Source of the DNA: an uncultured Prevotella sp.
GTDB taxonomy: Bacteria; Bacteroidota; Bacteroidia; Bacteroidales; Bacteroidaceae
Length of the DNA stretch: 40,339 bases
NCBI GenBank assembly: GCA_902477645.1
Contig: CABSIA010000010.1
Span: 1 to 40,339, forward strand
Reading direction: 5' to 3'
Shown: positions 8,079-16,451 of the stretch, one piece after another
Layout of the letters: every line of letters begins with the position of its first letter
How positions within the stretch are numbered: the stretch's first letter is position 1
Position numbers and translations under genes: made by a program
The notes under the pieces: generated by a model
The model's input: only the letters and a program-made list of their open reading frames with translations
Database searches by the model: none
What the model was told of the DNA's origin: nothing

Positions 8079-9188
8079 GAAAAAATTATTGTTATTATTA
8101 TTCCTCCTCTTCCCTATCCTCTCGGCATCGGCTGAGGATTTCAACTACCAGTATAAAGGGCAGATTCTGACCTACACCATAATTGACAGAGATGCAAAGA
8201 CATGCAGGCTAAAGGAAGGAAAATATGACGGATGGAACGACATGCCTGGCAATGAGGTGTTTGGCGACTTAGTTATACCGTCTGAAGCCAAATATCTTAA
8301 TAAATATTACAAGGTAGTTGAAATAAGCCCACGTGCTTTCTGCAACAGCAAAGAACTAACTTCTGTAATAATTCCCAACAGCATTACGGCCATTGGCGAA
8401 AAAGCCTTCGCAGGCTGCTGGCAATTGGCTTCGGTAAATATTCCGAATACCATCACGACTATAGGCTACCGCATGTTTTACGAATGCGGAGCATTGACTT
8501 CGATAGATATTCCAAATAGCGTGACAAAAATTGGCAGCCAAGCTTTTGAACGCTGCACAGGCTTAACCTCGATAGTTATCCCCAATAGCGTAACAACTAT
8601 AGGAGAGGGTATCTTCTGCGGCTGCTCTAAATTGTCATCGGCAATTATTCCCGATAACATAACATCTATAACTAATTCGATGTTTGAAGGATGCAGCAAG
8701 CTGGCCTCAATAGAAATTCCAAATAGTGTCACGTCGATAGATTATCAAGCTTTTTATGGCTGCGAGTCATTGGTTTCTATAAAAATCCCTTACAATGTGA
8801 CATTTATTGGCTACAAAACTTTCAGTGGCTGTCAAAACCTGAAGTACATTTATTTACTCAATCCGATTCCTCCACAATTATATTTTTATGGAGATGCCTA
8901 TGAAACATTTGATGACGACCAACTTGAAAATTCGACAGTATATGTCCCTCAAGAAGCTTTAGAAACATATAAGACTGACATAAATTGGGGGTATTTCGCA
9001 AACATAAAAAGTTTTGACCCAACTGGAATAAACGGCATAGAAGCCGACGACATCAGCAAACAGAATGTTTATTACGACCTAAACGGACGCAGACTTGACG
9101 CGCCAAGAAAGGGTATAAACATAATAAACGGAAAGAAAGTGGTTGTGAAGTAGTTGACGAGTTCTAAGAGTAACAAAATATAAATCAA

Positions 9189-9235
9189 AATAGAGGAGTC
9201 AAGACGGCATTATGATGTGTCTTGGCTCCTCTATT
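9189..9235 (+). terminator. Hairpin terminator behind the BspA-like gene
   Basis: A 17-bp stem (9189-9205 with 9219-9235, one G-T pair) closes on a 13-nt loop, 35 bp after the stop codon. The sequence is nearly the same as the 6020-6056 hairpin. Confidence 0.75.
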
Positions 9236-9273
9236 TATACTATGAGACTAATATTTTTTTAAACAAACATTGC

Positions 9274-9301
9274 TTGCGGCCGCTATGAATAGCCGCCCTA
9301 C
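9274..9301. repeat. REP-like element overlapping a stop codon (copy 3 of the GCGGCCGC family)
   Basis: This 28-bp copy differs at three positions from the two perfect copies at 22681-22708 and 22743-22770. It includes the TAG stop (9298-9300, minus strand) of the transglutaminase-like gene. Confidence 0.75.
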
Positions 9302-11823
9302 AGCTTCCTGATAACTTTCTCCATCTGTTCACCCAACCCTATAGTGTAGCCTTGGGATAGGAAGACGATGCGGTTGAAGGTATCGGAGATGGTGAAGATT
9401 GGCAGCAGGGAAGGGTTGCGGAGCTTCATGTTTTCCGATATCTGTTTGCGGATAGAGCCGTTAGTGTCTATACCAAAGATTATGTTGGATGGTAAGCCCG
9501 GGAAGTCGGCTTGATTGAATTTCTTTGCCGAAGCCTCATCCTCGAATAGTAGAAGTATAGGGCGGTTCCAAGAGTTGAATATTTCTGCCACTTTTGATAT
9601 GTCTTTCAGGGCATGGTTTGTTGGCTCCTGCCCTACCCCAATCAGTCCTGTGACGAAGTATCCACGTCCTGTCTGGCTCAATATGCTTACTTCCTTACCA
9701 TCAAGCAATTTGAATTTAGACTCAGAGTCGAAGTTTCCAATAACTGTAACCTCTGTAGAAGAGGTGCGGAGGTGCATATCGACAACAACGTCAGAGCCAC
9801 GAGAGACATGGAAAATCTGCATCTCTGATAGCACACCACCATTGGCAAGACGGGTACCAGTGACGAGTGCATAATCGCCCTCATCAAGTTCAACACCGTT
9901 TTTGAAAGTATTGCTCCATGTGCAACCTTCTTCAGGATATTCGAGCAGGGACGTAGAGCCGTCAGGGTTTATGCGTGTGAGCGTGAAATGGCTGTAATAT
10001 TTGAACGACTCCCCAGCAAAGCCCCCCTGCCCCCCGGTGGGGGGTGTTAGGAACAGTTTGCCCTTAGGAGATGGGATGTGGGAAGACCCCCCACCGGGGG
10101 GCAGGGGGGCATCAACCCATTCACCATCTTTCTGATATTGAAGTTTTGATGTTACGGCATCTACCTTTGCCTTAATTCCAAGACTGCGGGCAACATCAAC
10201 AAAAAATATTTTGCGTGAACGTTTGTCCGTTAGCCTCGATTGCCATACACCGATTGGTGTCTGCGCAATGTTCCAAGCCTTTTCATCTTCAATCAAACGG
10301 ATATTTTTCTTTATCCACTCAACAAGCTCGGCAGGGTCTTTACGGAATGTGTCTGCCTCTTTCTTCGTGAATGCGTTTTCAAAGAACTGCTTAAAAGGAT
10401 GAATAATCATCTCGCTTTCCACACGAGGACAAAGCTCATCAGACGAAGCGTAATAGCTATCATCGAGAATCTCCAACGGCATATCCCGAAGGTCTTTCTC
10501 GCTCAACGTTGCCAACAAGTCCTTTGCCCTTTGCAGACCATCCTTATGGCTGACAAGGAACTGCAATATCACGGCATGGTTGCCACGTGATGCGACTAAG
10601 AAGTTAACTAAAGAGTCATCCTCTGGCAGTCCGTTATCTCTCAACGTAGCTTTTGCAGTCTCGTCATTTAAGAACGTTGCCATATACGCATGGCGCAAAG
10701 AGTCCTCGTAGGCAAAGCGGCGGTTGTTCTCCTGGCGTTGCTGTTCCGTAACCTCAGGAATGTTGTAGTGCTCGGCAGGAGGAATAATATCGAATGAGTC
10801 ACGATAGGCCAAACCATCAGAATTAACCGTCTTATCGAGAACTATCTTTATAATCTTATCCTTTCCGAACGAAGTCTTGGCAAAACCATATTTACCGTTC
10901 TTTGATGCCCAAACCATCATGTCGCCAAGACCCGCTGTAAGAAAGGTTTCACCCATATCAGATGTATATTTACTCGCTACGGTGCAAAATTCGGCATAGT
11001 TATATATCTTGAAATCAACCTTTGCTCCGTCTACAGGTTTCCCCATGGTATCAACAATGTGGAAATCTATGCGAGCCGACGAGCCATAGGTGTCGATGAG
11101 ATTTATCTCGGTGTAATTTGACGTCCGCAGCATCACCTCCTCTGGTCCGTTGTAGTCGCCAAAAGCCTTGGTGTGCATAAGCATAGCCCTCGATGCAGGA
11201 GCATTAAACCATGCGAGATTAAGAACCGGCTCAGGCTCGCAGGCACCTAAAAAATACCACCGTCCGTCTGCCCAAGCCTCAACCCAAGCGTGGTTGTCAT
11301 CTGTGTGTGCCCAACGTGGAGTATAAACTTGTCGGGCAGGAATGCCCACCGAGCGCAATGCTGCAACAGCCAAAGTACTCTCCTCGCCACAACGTCCGTA
11401 TGCCGAGCGGATAGTTGCCAAAGGTGCCGATGTTCTTGCGTCGGATGGCTGATAGGTTACATGCTCATGACACCAGTGGTTAACCTCCAATATGGCGTCT
11501 TTCATCGTCATTCCCTTCACCCTTTCTTTCAACTCTTTATAGAAAACCATTCGGCTGTTGTCGAGATTTTCATTGTTTACACGTATAGGCAAAACGAAAT
11601 GGCGGAACAGCAACTCTGGCACTTCCCTACCCCACGGCATATCTTTGCGAGCCTCGAAACTCGTCCTGATGTTCTGCAGATAGAAGTCAGCGGTATAGTC
11701 GGTAGAATCAGCCAACGGCATATATTTATAGAGAAATCTCAACGCCTCCTTCTCGTCATTGAATGCTTTTACTTCAAAACACAGCAACAAGGTCAGCAAT
11801 AATAAAAAATATTTCTTCATCAT
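9298..11823 (-). CDS. Secreted transglutaminase-like domain protein
   Basis: A 841-aa protein with an N-terminal signal peptide (MMKKYFLLLLTLLLCFEVKA). The transglutaminase-like fold at about 115-205 has the nucleophile Cys in YGRCGEES (C145) and the His in DDNHAWVEAW (H178). The usual third acid is not obvious: the region reads WYFLGACEPEP. Family members act as cysteine proteases, amidases or non-catalytic binding domains in the periplasm or at the cell surface; the substrate is unknown. Beyond 240 lie beta-rich regions. Residues about 572-601 are encoded by an in-frame 90-bp inverted-repeat insertion and are Gly/Pro-rich. The start is taken at ATG 11823 or 11820; a TTG at 11829 is unlikely. 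Its stop codon lies within a REP-like repeat. Confidence 0.8.
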   Translation of the reverse strand: MMKKYFLLLLTLLLCFEVKAFNDEKEALRFLYKYMPLADSTDYTADFYLQNIRTSFEARKDMPWGREVPELLFRHFVLPIRVNNENLDNSRMVFYKELKERVKGMTMKDAILEVNHWCHEHVTYQPSDARTSAPLATIRSAYGRCGEESTLAVAALRSVGIPARQVYTPRWAHTDDNHAWVEAWADGRWYFLGACEPEPVLNLAWFNAPASRAMLMHTKAFGDYNGPEEVMLRTSNYTEINLIDTYGSSARIDFHIVDTMGKPVDGAKVDFKIYNYAEFCTVASKYTSDMGETFLTAGLGDMMVWASKNGKYGFAKTSFGKDKIIKIVLDKTVNSDGLAYRDSFDIIPPAEHYNIPEVTEQQRQENNRRFAYEDSLRHAYMATFLNDETAKATLRDNGLPEDDSLVNFLVASRGNHAVILQFLVSHKDGLQRAKDLLATLSEKDLRDMPLEILDDSYYASSDELCPRVESEMIIHPFKQFFENAFTKKEADTFRKDPAELVEWIKKNIRLIEDEKAWNIAQTPIGVWQSRLTDKRSRKIFFVDVARSLGIKAKVDAVTSKLQYQKDGEWVDAPLPPGGGSSHIPSPKGKLFLTPPTGGQGGFAGESFKYYSHFTLTRINPDGSTSLLEYPEEGCTWSNTFKNGVELDEGDYALVTGTRLANGGVLSEMQIFHVSRGSDVVVDMHLRTSSTEVTVIGNFDSESKFKLLDGKEVSILSQTGRGYFVTGLIGVGQEPTNHALKDISKVAEIFNSWNRPILLLFEDEASAKKFNQADFPGLPSNIIFGIDTNGSIRKQISENMKLRNPSLLPIFTISDTFNRIVFLSQGYTIGLGEQMEKVIRKL
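10021..10110. repeat. Paired G-run inverted repeat inserted in frame in a coding sequence
   Basis: Arms 10021-10045 and 10086-10110 are perfect 25-bp inverted complements (core CCCCCCACCGGGGGG) around a 40-bp spacer. The whole unit is 90 bp, exactly 30 codons, and reads through on the minus strand as a Gly/Pro/Ser-rich stretch containing LTPPTGGQGG. The same arm sequence, nearly identical, recurs at 30347-30373 and 30476-30503. Confidence 0.9.
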
Positions 11824-11852
11824 AAACAAAAGGTTAATGTTCTACTATTCAG

Positions 11853-11883
11853 CAAAGATAAACTTACTTAACGATATAAACAA
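11853..11883 (-). promoter_or_regulatory. Promoter for the transglutaminase-like gene
   Basis: On the minus strand TTG (11883-11881), 20 nt, TATCTTTG (11860-11853) matches both Bacteroidetes elements. Transcription would start near 11846, about 23 nt before the ATG. Confidence 0.65.
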
Positions 11884-11937
11884 GCGGAATAGGAAAAATT
11901 TTCAAGTCAAAGCAGCATCAATGTCATATTTTAGTTT

Positions 11938-11945
11938 TACATTTG
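11938..11945 (+). promoter_or_regulatory. Possible -7 element for cutC
   Basis: TACATTTG matches TAnnTTTG and lies 18 nt before the cutC ATG. No TTG is seen 19-21 nt upstream, so the call rests on the -7 element alone. Confidence 0.35.
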
Positions 11946-11963
11946 CAAAAAATAAACATCACC

Positions 11964-12716
11964 ATGAACCGACAAAACTTTAAATTTGAGATATGCGCCA
12001 ACAGCGTAGAGAGTTGTTTGGCGGCACAAGAAGGCGGTGCCGACAGAGTTGAGCTATGCGCAGGCATACCCGAGGGAGGCACTACCCCATCGTATGGCGA
12101 GATAAAGATTGCCCGAAAGTTGCTGACATCGACACTGCTGCATGTTATAATCCGTCCTCGTGGAGGCGACTTTCTCTATACGCCTTTAGAGATTGAGCGA
12201 ATGGAAGAGGACATACGGATATGCAAGGAATTGGGTGTCGACGGCGTGGTTATCGGATGTCTCACAAGGGATGGAAACGTAGACATTGAGGCAAACAAAC
12301 GGCTCATAGAGTTGGCAAGGCCAATGTCGGTTACTTTCCATCGCGCTTTCGACCGCACGGCAAACCCATTACAAGCTTTGGAAGATATAATCTCGCTTGG
12401 CTGCGACCGCATACTGACCTCAGGGCAACAGCCCAAAGCCATTGACGGCACAAGCCTTTTGGCAGAGCTAAGACAGAAAGCCAACGACAGAATAACATTG
12501 TTGGCAGGAAGCGGAGTTTGCGAGGACAACATCCGACAAATATTCAACTCCACAGGCATCCGTGAATATCACTTCTCGGCAAGAATAAACAAAAAAAGCC
12601 TCATGGCTAATCATAACCATGAGGTTTATATGGGTGCAAAGGATGCAGATGAGGAAAATACCCTCGTTACATCGGTTGATAGAGTCAGAAACACTATCAG
12701 CCAACTTTGCGATTAA
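11964..12716 (+). CDS. cutC: CutC family protein
   Basis: The 250-aa protein is a CutC-type TIM barrel: FEICANSVESCLAAQEGGADRVELC at the N-terminus, HVIIRPRGGDF, DGVVIGCLTRDGNVD, VTFHRAFDRT and RILTSGQQPKAIDG all fit the family. CutC was named for copper tolerance in Escherichia coli, but its direct role in copper handling is doubtful and its reaction is unknown. The start at ATG 11964 is preferred over TTG 11943. Its last four bases overlap the end of the convergent fucosidase gene, so neither has room for its own terminator. Confidence 0.92.
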   Translation: MNRQNFKFEICANSVESCLAAQEGGADRVELCAGIPEGGTTPSYGEIKIARKLLTSTLLHVIIRPRGGDFLYTPLEIERMEEDIRICKELGVDGVVIGCLTRDGNVDIEANKRLIELARPMSVTFHRAFDRTANPLQALEDIISLGCDRILTSGQQPKAIDGTSLLAELRQKANDRITLLAGSGVCEDNIRQIFNSTGIREYHFSARINKKSLMANHNHEVYMGAKDADEENTLVTSVDRVRNTISQLCD

Positions 12717-14026
12717 AGCGCAATCTCTACTACCATGTCAATGTCATTTGGTACCTCACCGAGTGTAATCACCACTCCACCGTCAACCTTTTGCATCTTC
12801 ACTGCTTTCTTGCTTACGAAGTCGAAAGCCTTTTTTGCCTTAGTGGTTCCAAGCGGCAGGAAGAGCGATTTGTCCTGTAGGTTTAATATGTGTACAAAGA
12901 GACGGTTGCCCTTCTGAGTCGTTACTCCCCAGTCGTGAGGCTGAACAATACCGCCACGTGTGCCATAAATGGTCTCGCCGTAAGTCTTCATCCACTCTCC
13001 CATTTCCGCCAATCGCTGCAATGCCGTGGCAGGCAGCTCGCCATTGGGTTGCGGACCGATGTTCATCAGCAGGTTGGCATTTTTTCCTGCGGCGCTTACA
13101 AGATAGCGTATCAGAGTCTTTGTCGATTTATAGTTTTGATCGGTAATCTTATACCCCCACATGCCATTCATCGTCTCGCAAGTCTCAAGCGGCAACCGGC
13201 TTATGTCCTGTCCCGACAGTCCGGCAGTATTCTCGCCGGGCAGGTCACGCTCAAAAATCTGCATATCCTCGCCCTCGAAAGGAACTTGATGATGGTTGTT
13301 GCCGACAAGACAGGTAGGCTGCAACTTGTGTATCATTTCGTATTGTCCAGGCAGTTGCCAGTCAAACCCTGGATTTTGGTCTTGGTCCCACCACCCGTCA
13401 AACCAAATGGCACCTATCTTGCCATAGTTAGTCAGCAACTCCGTGAGCTGATTGTTCATAAACTTATAGTAGCTGTCCCAGTCACCTTTAGGATTTGGTC
13501 TGCCAGTTCCACGCCCTGTACGTCCCCACACTGCATCCTCTCTGTACCAGTCGATATGAGAATAATACAGATGCAGACGTATGCCTTGTTTGTGGCATTC
13601 ATCAGCAAGTTCCTTCAAGATGTCACGTTTAAAAGGCGTTGCATCAACTATGTTGTAGTCCGAATATTTGGTCTTGAACATAGAGAATCCCTCGTGGTGC
13701 CGGGTTGTAAAACAAATATATTTTGCACCCGAAGCCTTTATCGCAGCCACCCATTTTGCGGCATCAAACTTTGAGGGATAGAAGCCGCCAGCAAGTTTTT
13801 CATATTCCTTGTAGTTCAAATTTTTGTTTGTCATAGTCCACTCGCCCGTAGCAAGCATGCTGTACAAGCCCCAATGCAGGAATATGCCGAATTTGGCATC
13901 CTGAAACTCCTGTCTTGATGCAAGGTTCTCAGCGGTTGGCTCGTAATGGTTAGCCTTTTCCGCCTTGGTGCTTGTCGATGTTAACAACAAGGCAAAGATA
14001 ATAATAAAACAGATTTTTCTCATCAT
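12713..14026 (-). CDS. Secreted alpha-L-fucosidase (GH29)
   Basis: A glycoside hydrolase family 29 enzyme (437 aa) that releases L-fucose from glycans. A signal peptide (MMRKICFIIIFALLLTSTST, cleavage probably after TKA) points to the periplasm or surface. Family landmarks are AKFGIFLHWGLYS near the start, CFTTRHHEGFSMF with the conserved His pair, and IWFDGWWD, where the first Asp (about residue 210) is the expected nucleophile. The C-terminal beta domain is short. There is no SusC/SusD pair nearby, so it is not in an obvious polysaccharide-utilisation locus. Two adjacent ATGs (14026, 14023) are possible starts. It may act on host mucin or milk glycans. Confidence 0.93.
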   Translation of the reverse strand: MMRKICFIIIFALLLTSTSTKAEKANHYEPTAENLASRQEFQDAKFGIFLHWGLYSMLATGEWTMTNKNLNYKEYEKLAGGFYPSKFDAAKWVAAIKASGAKYICFTTRHHEGFSMFKTKYSDYNIVDATPFKRDILKELADECHKQGIRLHLYYSHIDWYREDAVWGRTGRGTGRPNPKGDWDSYYKFMNNQLTELLTNYGKIGAIWFDGWWDQDQNPGFDWQLPGQYEMIHKLQPTCLVGNNHHQVPFEGEDMQIFERDLPGENTAGLSGQDISRLPLETCETMNGMWGYKITDQNYKSTKTLIRYLVSAAGKNANLLMNIGPQPNGELPATALQRLAEMGEWMKTYGETIYGTRGGIVQPHDWGVTTQKGNRLFVHILNLQDKSLFLPLGTTKAKKAFDFVSKKAVKMQKVDGGVVITLGEVPNDIDMVVEIAL

Positions 14027-14057
14027 AATGGTTAGTTGTTTAGGTTTTTATTTTGTG

Positions 14058-14065
14058 CAAAAATA
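14058..14065 (-). promoter_or_regulatory. Possible -7 element for the fucosidase gene
   Basis: On the minus strand TATTTTTG matches TAnnTTTG, 31 nt before the ATG at 14026. No clear TTG at the right distance is seen. Confidence 0.3.
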
Positions 14066-14119
14066 ATCAATAATTCTATAATTATTAAACTTTATTCCCA
14101 CTTTATCAATTATTTGCAC

Positions 14120-14127
14120 TAACTTTG
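14120..14127 (+). promoter_or_regulatory. Possible -7 element for ychF
   Basis: TAACTTTG matches TAnnTTTG and lies 40 nt before the ychF ATG. The upstream element is not clear: TTTA at 14091-14094 is 25 nt away, longer than usual. Confidence 0.4.
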
Positions 14128-14167
14128 CACCAATTTAGAATAAAAAATAAAATAACAACATAACGAC

Positions 14168-15274
14168 ATGTCATTAAAATGCGGTATCGTAGGTTTGCCA
14201 AACGTTGGTAAGTCTACTCTTTTCAATTGCCTGTCGAGCGCAAAGGCGCAGGCAGCAAACTTTCCTTTCTGTACCATTGAGCCAAACCTCGGAGTGATAA
14301 CTGTTCCCGATGAGAGGCTGACAAAACTTGCAGAGATTGTTCATCCAGGACGAATTGTTCCCGCCACTTGCGAGATTGTAGATATAGCCGGACTTGTAAA
14401 AGGCGCGTCTAAAGGCGAGGGCCTTGGCAATAAGTTCCTTGGCAACATCAGAGAGTGCGACGCAATAATTCACGTTATCCGCTGCTTTGAGGACGACAAC
14501 ATAGTCCGTGAGGGCGGCATGGCCGTAGACCCTCTTGAGGACAAGAGCATCATCGACACCGAGCTGCAGTTGAAAGACCTTGAGACCGTTGAGGCGCAGC
14601 TTGCCAAAAACCAGAAGATAGCAGCCATAGGCAACAACAAGGATGCCAAGGTGCTGGTAAATGTTCTGTTGGCTTACAAGGAGGTTTTGGAACAGGGTAA
14701 GAATGCCCGCACTGTAACATTTGAGAGCAAAGAGGAACAGCAGGCCGCCCACGACCTGTTCCTACTGACCACAAAGCCAGTTTTGTACGTTGCCAACGTA
14801 GACGAGGCAAGCGCAAAGACAGGTAACGACTACTCTCGCAAGGTTGAGGCTATTGCTGCCGAAGAGGGCGCTGAGGTAATGGTGATTGCCGCAAAGACTG
14901 AGGAGGACATAGCATCGCTCGAAACCTACGAGGACAAGCAGATGTTCCTTGAGGAGCTTGGCCTTGAGGAGAGCGGCGTAAACCGCCTTATCAAGAAAGC
15001 ATACGCACTGCTGAACCTTGAGACATTCATCACAGCTGGCGAGATGGAGGTTAAGGCATGGACATACCACAAAGGCTGGAAGGCTCCGCAGTGTGCTGGC
15101 GTTATCCACACCGACTTCGAGAAAGGCTTCATCCGTGCAGAGGTTATCAAATACGAGGACTATCTGAAATATGGCTCTGAGGCTGCCGTAAGAGAGGCTG
15201 GCAAGATGGGTATCGAGGGTAAGGAATATGTTGTGCAGGACGGCGATATCATGCACTTTAGGTTTAATGTGTAA
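14168..15274 (+). CDS. ychF: YchF/OLA1 family ATPase
   Basis: A universally conserved P-loop NTPase of the Obg group that prefers ATP and binds ribosomes. The 368-aa protein has the G1 loop GLPNVGKST (residues 9-17), the switch region with FCTIEPN, the G3 motif DIAGLVKGAS, and the variant G4 motif NVDE in place of NKxD, which goes with ATP preference. The C-terminal TGS domain ends ...YVVQDGDIMHFRFNV, as expected. It is divergent from the fucosidase gene. Length and both ends are normal. Confidence 0.97.
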   Translation: MSLKCGIVGLPNVGKSTLFNCLSSAKAQAANFPFCTIEPNLGVITVPDERLTKLAEIVHPGRIVPATCEIVDIAGLVKGASKGEGLGNKFLGNIRECDAIIHVIRCFEDDNIVREGGMAVDPLEDKSIIDTELQLKDLETVEAQLAKNQKIAAIGNNKDAKVLVNVLLAYKEVLEQGKNARTVTFESKEEQQAAHDLFLLTTKPVLYVANVDEASAKTGNDYSRKVEAIAAEEGAEVMVIAAKTEEDIASLETYEDKQMFLEELGLEESGVNRLIKKAYALLNLETFITAGEMEVKAWTYHKGWKAPQCAGVIHTDFEKGFIRAEVIKYEDYLKYGSEAAVREAGKMGIEGKEYVVQDGDIMHFRFNV

Positions 15275-15278
15275 TTCA

Positions 15279-15392
15279 GTTGACAAGTTGACAAGTTGAC
15301 AAGTTACGAGTTGACAAGTTGACGAGTTAATACTCCGTAAACCGTCAGATACTCCACCAACTTTAAACTACCAACTTGTTTACTCGTCAACT
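15279..15392. repeat. 8-bp tandem repeat (GTTGACAA) with a distal inverted copy
   Basis: GTTGACAA occurs three times in a row (15279-15302), then GTTACGA, then GTTGACAA and GTTGACGA (15310-15325). The inverse, ACTCGTCAACT at 15382-15392, pairs with 15317-15327 over 11 bp, just before the lgt start. The same ten bases AGTTGACGAG occur right after polA (4701-4710) and at the BspA-like stop (9152-9161). Confidence 0.75.
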
Positions 15393-15405
15393 AAAAAAAA
15401 TATAT

Positions 15406-16269
15406 ATGCTCGACTTTATCTATTGGAATCCAGATGAGACCCTGTTCCACATCGGCAACATTGGTGTCAGATACTACTCGCTGTGCTGGCTCATAGGACT
15501 GCTCGGCTCATACTTTGTAGTAAAATGGCTGTACAAGGACCAGAAGGTGAAAGAGGAGCTGTTTGAGCCTCTGTTCATATATTGCTTCCTCGGCATCATA
15601 ATTGGCGCCCGACTCGGCCACTGCCTGTTCTACGACCCGGGCCATTACCTCTCGTCTTTCGACCACTTCATAGAGATGATTGTCCCCATGCGCCATTTGG
15701 CCGACGGCTCGTGGAAATATACAGGATACGAGGGACTGGCAAGCCACGGCGGAACATTAGGACTTATGCTGGCTCTCTATCTATATTGCAAAAACACGAA
15801 GATGAATATCTGGCACGTGCTCGACAACATTGCCATCGCCACACCTATAGCGGCATGCTTCATCCGCCTTGGAAACCTTATGAACTCCGAGATAATCGGC
15901 AAGGTGACAGATGTGCCTTGGGCTTTCATTTTCAGCAAGGTAGACCAATATCCGCGCCATCCCGGGCAGCTCTACGAGGCTATAGCATACGCCCTGTTCT
16001 TCTTTGTAGGCTGGGCCATCTACAAAAAAGCAAAAGAGCGTGTGGGCACAGGTTTCTTCTTCGGATTGTGTCTTACGCTGATTTTCACCTTCAGATTTTT
16101 CATCGAGTTTACCAAAGACATCCAGGTAGATTTTGAGGCAGGCATGCCGCTTGATATGGGCCAGATACTGAGCATACCGTTCGTAATTCTCGGCGTTGCC
16201 TGCATGATTGGAGGCAAATGGATGACAAAAATAGGCGCTAAAAGCATAGAAAATCAAAAATCGAAGTAG
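15406..16269 (+). CDS. lgt: Phosphatidylglycerol--prolipoprotein diacylglyceryl transferase
   Basis: Lgt moves a diacylglyceryl group from phosphatidylglycerol to the lipobox cysteine of prolipoproteins, the first step of lipoprotein maturation in the inner membrane. The 287-aa protein has about seven membrane segments and the signature stretches: GARLGHCLFYDP, ASHGGTLG (about residue 113), IRLGNLMNSEIIG with the conserved Arg, and RHPGQLYEA. The ATG at 15406 is used; the TTG at 15376 would fall in the upstream repeat. It lies 131 bp behind ychF in the same orientation. Confidence 0.96.
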   Translation: MLDFIYWNPDETLFHIGNIGVRYYSLCWLIGLLGSYFVVKWLYKDQKVKEELFEPLFIYCFLGIIIGARLGHCLFYDPGHYLSSFDHFIEMIVPMRHLADGSWKYTGYEGLASHGGTLGLMLALYLYCKNTKMNIWHVLDNIAIATPIAACFIRLGNLMNSEIIGKVTDVPWAFIFSKVDQYPRHPGQLYEAIAYALFFFVGWAIYKKAKERVGTGFFFGLCLTLIFTFRFFIEFTKDIQVDFEAGMPLDMGQILSIPFVILGVACMIGGKWMTKIGAKSIENQKSK

Positions 16270-16319
16270 ATTATCAAAAATTAACGGCAAAAGCAGGTGG
16301 ATTATTCAGATAATTTAAC

Positions 16320-16327
16320 TACTTTTG
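16320..16327 (+). promoter_or_regulatory. Possible -7 element upstream of the 899-aa secreted protein
   Basis: TACTTTTG matches TAnnTTTG. A TTG is not found at the usual distance. The leader to ATG 16452 would be about 118 nt. Confidence 0.35.
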
Positions 16328-16451
16328 CCACGTTATAATTACGCTAACTGCCAACCACAGAACTACATACAAAAAAACAAGCCTTAAACAAAGAATTGCC
16401 ACAACAGGCAACCCTTTTCAAATTAAGAATAATCACCAAAACAAAACACTT

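Larger units (their letters stand above)
6698..9153 (+). pseudogene. BspA-like leucine-rich-repeat secreted protein, split by an IS at codon 4
   Basis: Joining 6698-6708 to 8088 onward (removing the IS and one target copy) restores MKKLLLLLFLLFPILSASA, a classic signal peptide, in frame with the 8089-9153 reading frame. The mature part holds about seven copies of a 23-residue LRR_5/BspA repeat with the pattern 'L.SI.IPNSVT.IG..AF.GC'. The C-terminus YYDLNGRRLDAPRKGINII ending in KKVVVK is the tail typical of Prevotella secreted proteins. Such proteins are surface-exposed and in other species bind host proteins or mucus. With the IS in place the signal peptide is separated from the body, so export should fail. 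Precise excision would restore the gene. Confidence 0.88.

Noticed and set aside
12890..13774. 294-codon open frame on the plus strand
   Set aside because: It is antisense to the GH29 fucosidase, which has all the family motifs.
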